Shown here: positions 6,710 to 8,951 of the stretch, piece by piece
How positions within the stretch are numbered: position 1 is the stretch's first letter
Layout of the letters: each line of letters begins with the position of its first letter
Assembly (NCBI GenBank): GCA_903923345.1
Contig: CAIXXI010000556.1
Coordinates: 1 to 8,951 of the forward strand
Length of the DNA stretch: 8,951 nucleotides
Source of the DNA: an uncultured Burkholderiales bacterium
GTDB taxonomy: Bacteria; Pseudomonadota; Gammaproteobacteria; Burkholderiales; Burkholderiaceae_E
Direction of reading: 5' to 3'
Made by a program: the position numbers and the translations under genes
The notes under the pieces: model-generated
Seen by the model: the letters and a program-made list of their open reading frames with translations, nothing else
What the model was told of the DNA's origin: nothing
The model's database searches: none

Positions 6710-8266
6710 TCAGACAATCCGGCTTTGGCCCTGAGGCCAGTACGGATCGCGCAGGGCCTTTTTGTAGAGCTTGCCGGTGGGCAATCGGGGCAATTCGCTT
6801 GCGAAATCGATCGAGCGCGGGCACTTGATGCTGGCCAGATGCTGTCGGCAGAACGCGATCAGCTCTTCGGCCAATGCGGCATCGCCCACGACGCCTGCGA
6901 GCGGCTGCACCACGGCTTTGACTTCCTCGCCCAGGTCCGAATTGGGCACACCAAACACCGCGGCATCGGCCACCTTAGGATGGGTGATCAGCAGGTTTTC
7001 GCATTCCTGTGGATATACATTCACGCCGCCCGAGATAATCATGAAGGTGGCCCGGTCGGTGAGAAACAGGTAGCCCTCTTCGTTCAGATAGCCGACATCG
7101 CCCACCGTGGCCAGGCTGCCGTCGGCCGAGCGGGATTCAGCCGTGCGCTGCGGGTCATTGAAGTATTCGAATGGCGCGGCAGGCCGAAACCACAAGGTGC
7201 CTGGAACGCCACTCGGGCAGGGTGACATCGCCTCGTCCAGGATGTGCAACTCACCCAGCATCACCTTGCCGACGGTGCCCTTGTGCGCCAGCCACTCGGT
7301 GCTGTCGCAGGCCGCAAAGCCCAGGCCTTCGGTGGCGCCGTAGTACTCGCGGATGATCGGCCCCCACCAGTCGATCATCTGTTCCTTGACCGGGATCGGG
7401 CAGGGCGCGGCGGCATGCACGGCCACTTCGAGTGATGAGAGGTCATAACGACTGCGAACCGCCTCGGGCAGTTTGAGCATGCGCGAGAACATGGTTGGCA
7501 CCAGTTGGGAATGGGTGACCTTGTAGCGCTCGACCAGAGCCAGATACAGCTGCGGATCGAATCGCTCCATGATGATCACCGTGCCGCCGCGCCGGATCGT
7601 CAGGCTCACCGCAGAATTCGGCGCTGCGTGATAGAGCGGCGCAGGTGAGAGGTAGACCATGTCATCCCGGTAGCCCCAGATGCGGTCTGAAAAGCTCAGC
7701 TGCGGTGTGTCCTGCCCCGGGGGCTGATCGGGCAGCGGTTTGAGGATGCCCTTGGGGCGACCGGTGGTGCCCGAGGAATACAGCATCGGTGTGCCAAAGG
7801 ATTCGTCTGCAATCGGCGTCTCTGGAAACGGTGCGGTCGCATCGTCCAGATTGCGGATTCGCTCACCCTCGCTTGGCCCGTCGACCACCAGGCAGGCAAT
7901 CACATTCGGGCAGTGGGGCAGTGCCTCGCGGGCCACGGCCAGCTTGGCGCTCGAGGTGATCAGGACGGTCGACTCGCTGTTGTTGATGATGTAGGCGAGC
8001 TCGCCTGCCGTGAGGTAGGAGTTGATGCAGGTGTAGTAAAGGCCCGAACGCGATCCGGCCGCGCAGCATTCGATGAAGCGCGCCGTGTTCTCCATGAAGA
8101 TCGAGTAATGCCCGCGGCGCTGAAGTCCCAATGAACGCAGCAGATGGGCGAGCCGGTTGCTGCGGGCATCGAGTTCCCGGTAGGTCACTGACTCGCCGCT
8201 GGAGGCCATGATGAAGGCGGGTCGATCGGGATGGATCGCCGCCTGTTTGCCGGGGTACATCGTCAT
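6710..8266 (-). CDS. AMP-forming acyl-CoA synthetase (ANL superfamily, FadD-like)
   Basis: This 518-residue ligase would activate a free carboxylic acid with ATP and CoA through an acyl-adenylate in the cytoplasm. The order of core motifs is complete: YSSGTTGRPKG (163-173, phosphate loop), YYGATEG (308-314), VGDVGYLNEEGYLFLTDR (388-405, ribose-binding Asp and hinge), GGVNVYPQE (413-421) and PTGK with K499 as the adenylation lysine. The stretches YLSPAPLYHAAPN (205-217) and HAAAPCPIPVKEQM (284-297) match a FadD-like group common in long-chain, alicyclic and steroid catabolism, but they do not fix the substrate. Two starts are possible, at 8266 and at 8260 two codons later; neither has a good Shine-Dalgarno sequence. 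It lies 47 bp after the GGT-like gene and 56 bp before the crotonase gene, all on the same strand, so a single operon is likely. All catalytic residues appear intact. Confidence 0.95.
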   Translation of the reverse strand: MTMYPGKQAAIHPDRPAFIMASSGESVTYRELDARSNRLAHLLRSLGLQRRGHYSIFMENTARFIECCAAGSRSGLYYTCINSYLTAGELAYIINNSESTVLITSSAKLAVAREALPHCPNVIACLVVDGPSEGERIRNLDDATAPFPETPIADESFGTPMLYSSGTTGRPKGILKPLPDQPPGQDTPQLSFSDRIWGYRDDMVYLSPAPLYHAAPNSAVSLTIRRGGTVIIMERFDPQLYLALVERYKVTHSQLVPTMFSRMLKLPEAVRSRYDLSSLEVAVHAAAPCPIPVKEQMIDWWGPIIREYYGATEGLGFAACDSTEWLAHKGTVGKVMLGELHILDEAMSPCPSGVPGTLWFRPAAPFEYFNDPQRTAESRSADGSLATVGDVGYLNEEGYLFLTDRATFMIISGGVNVYPQECENLLITHPKVADAAVFGVPNSDLGEEVKAVVQPLAGVVGDAALAEELIAFCRQHLASIKCPRSIDFASELPRLPTGKLYKKALRDPYWPQGQSRIV

Positions 8267-8313
8267 AGCGCCACGTGCCGTTCAGATGGGGTGGATGGTG
8301 TGGGTCACTGTGA

Positions 8314-8951
8314 TCAGGGTTTGCGCGCTTCGGGCAGGAATCGAACGCCGGGTCGGGCCAGGCCACCACCTACGCCGATTGCTGCGCCGTCTGCGCGCCA
8401 GCAGGCTGCGCCTTCCATCTCGCCGTCTGCCTCGAATCGAATCGCGCACAGGCCTCCGGCAACATTGGGCACTCGCAGGGTCGGGTGCCCCAGATCGCGC
8501 AGGCCTGCATCGACGCTGTCCGGAATGCCGGGTTCCAGCTCCAGCCCAAAGCCTTGCGTCCACACCCGAGGTGCCTCTACCGCTTCCTGCAGGCTCATGC
8601 CGTGGTCGATCAAATTGAGCGTGGCTTGCAGGGCCGACGGAAAGATCCGCAGTCCACCGGGCAGACCCAGCGCGAAAGCCGGCTGGCCGTCCTTCAGAAC
8701 GATCAGCGGTGCCATCGACGAAGTCACCCGTTTGCCGGGCGCCATCGAGTTGGCCTGACCGGGTCGCGGGTCGAAGACATACAGGTAGTTGTTCGGAATC
8801 ATGCCGGTGCCCGGCACCATGTAGCGCGCACCAAACAGCGAGTTGATCGTCTGAGTGGCAGACACGATGCGCCCGTCTCGATCGGCCACCGTCAGGTGCG
8901 TGGTGTGTGCGCCTTCTGCTGGAACGACGCGGGACACCTGGGTGTGTGCGC
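8314..8951 (-). CDS. Gamma-glutamyltranspeptidase-like Ntn hydrolase, C-terminal part (cut by window edge)
   Basis: The reading frame is open to the right edge, so the long N-terminal subunit and the true start are outside. The visible part holds essentially the whole small subunit. GGT cleaves itself before a threonine that becomes the nucleophile, here the first T of HTTH (codon 8902-8904; E. coli T391). An ungapped match to E. coli GGT keeps T409 and N411 (TIN), the SSM pair (S462/S463) and the PGG oxyanion loop (G483/G484). However, Q430 and D433, which hold the gamma-glutamyl part, are Tyr and Val here. The protein is probably able to mature and hydrolyse amides, but may not prefer gamma-glutamyl compounds. 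GGTs are normally exported; the signal region cannot be seen. It precedes the acyl-CoA synthetase by 47 bp, so its product could be the acid activated next. Confidence 0.92.
   Translation of the reverse strand, partial: AHTQVSRVVPAEGAHTTHLTVADRDGRIVSATQTINSLFGARYMVPGTGMIPNNYLYVFDPRPGQANSMAPGKRVTSSMAPLIVLKDGQPAFALGLPGGLRIFPSALQATLNLIDHGMSLQEAVEAPRVWTQGFGLELEPGIPDSVDAGLRDLGHPTLRVPNVAGGLCAIRFEADGEMEGAACWRADGAAIGVGGGLARPGVRFLPEARKP

Noticed and set aside
8267..8313. CACGTG palindrome before the acyl-CoA synthetase as an operator
   Set aside because: A single 6-bp palindrome in GC-rich DNA is expected by chance, and no promoter elements or further symmetry accompany it.
8231..8758. Open frame of 175 codons on the plus strand opposite the GGT-like gene
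   Set aside because: It is rich in Arg, Pro and Ser with no motif, while the opposite strand aligns without gaps to the GGT small subunit.

Overview
The window is GC-rich, tightly packed bacterial DNA. It has seven complete genes and one cut at each edge (the first and last genes are partial), and no intergenic gap exceeds 80 bp. The gene families and codon use suggest a proteobacterium, most likely a Burkholderiales-type beta-proteobacterium with broad catabolic capacity. That is a judgement from style, not a placement. I see no rRNA, tRNA, CRISPR array, insertion sequence, integrase or other sign of a recent mobile element.

Layout. (1) At 4062 down to the left edge on the minus strand is a four-gene operon. 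It encodes a small [2Fe-2S] subunit, a large molybdopterin subunit and a medium FAD subunit of a xanthine-oxidase-family molybdenum hydroxylase, then the start of a PdxA-family dehydrogenase. The S-L-M gene order and a PYRGAGR active-site motif fit the 'form II CoxL-like' group, not true CO dehydrogenase. (2) A divergent 80-bp spacer (4063-4142) carries a candidate promoter, spaced repeats and a 16-bp dyad. (3) One plus-strand gene (4143-5687) encodes a thiolase-fold protein of the long 'acetyl-CoA acetyltransferase-like / TLP1' type. (4) A convergent 78-bp spacer holds a perfect 12-bp hairpin. (5) From the right edge down to 5766, on the minus strand, lie the C-terminal part of a gamma-glutamyltranspeptidase-like Ntn hydrolase, an AMP-forming acyl-CoA synthetase and a crotonase-fold protein.

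How they may work together (inference): the right-hand operon could free an acid from an amide-type precursor, activate it to a CoA thioester and process the thioester. The thiolase-like protein could act on the CoA-bound chain. The molybdenum hydroxylase and PdxA-type dehydrogenase could hydroxylate and oxidise a ring or side chain. The substrate is not evident.

The most striking feature is that four of the eight proteins keep the fold signatures of a well-known enzyme family but lack residues that define its classical chemistry or substrate. The GGT-like protein lacks the glutamate-binding Gln/Asp, the crotonase lacks both catalytic Glu, the thiolase-like protein lacks the usual Cys/His set, and the PdxA-like protein lacks the GHTE phosphate motif. 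The locus therefore looks like an uncharacterised CoA-dependent catabolic pathway, and general database names for its genes should not be taken literally.
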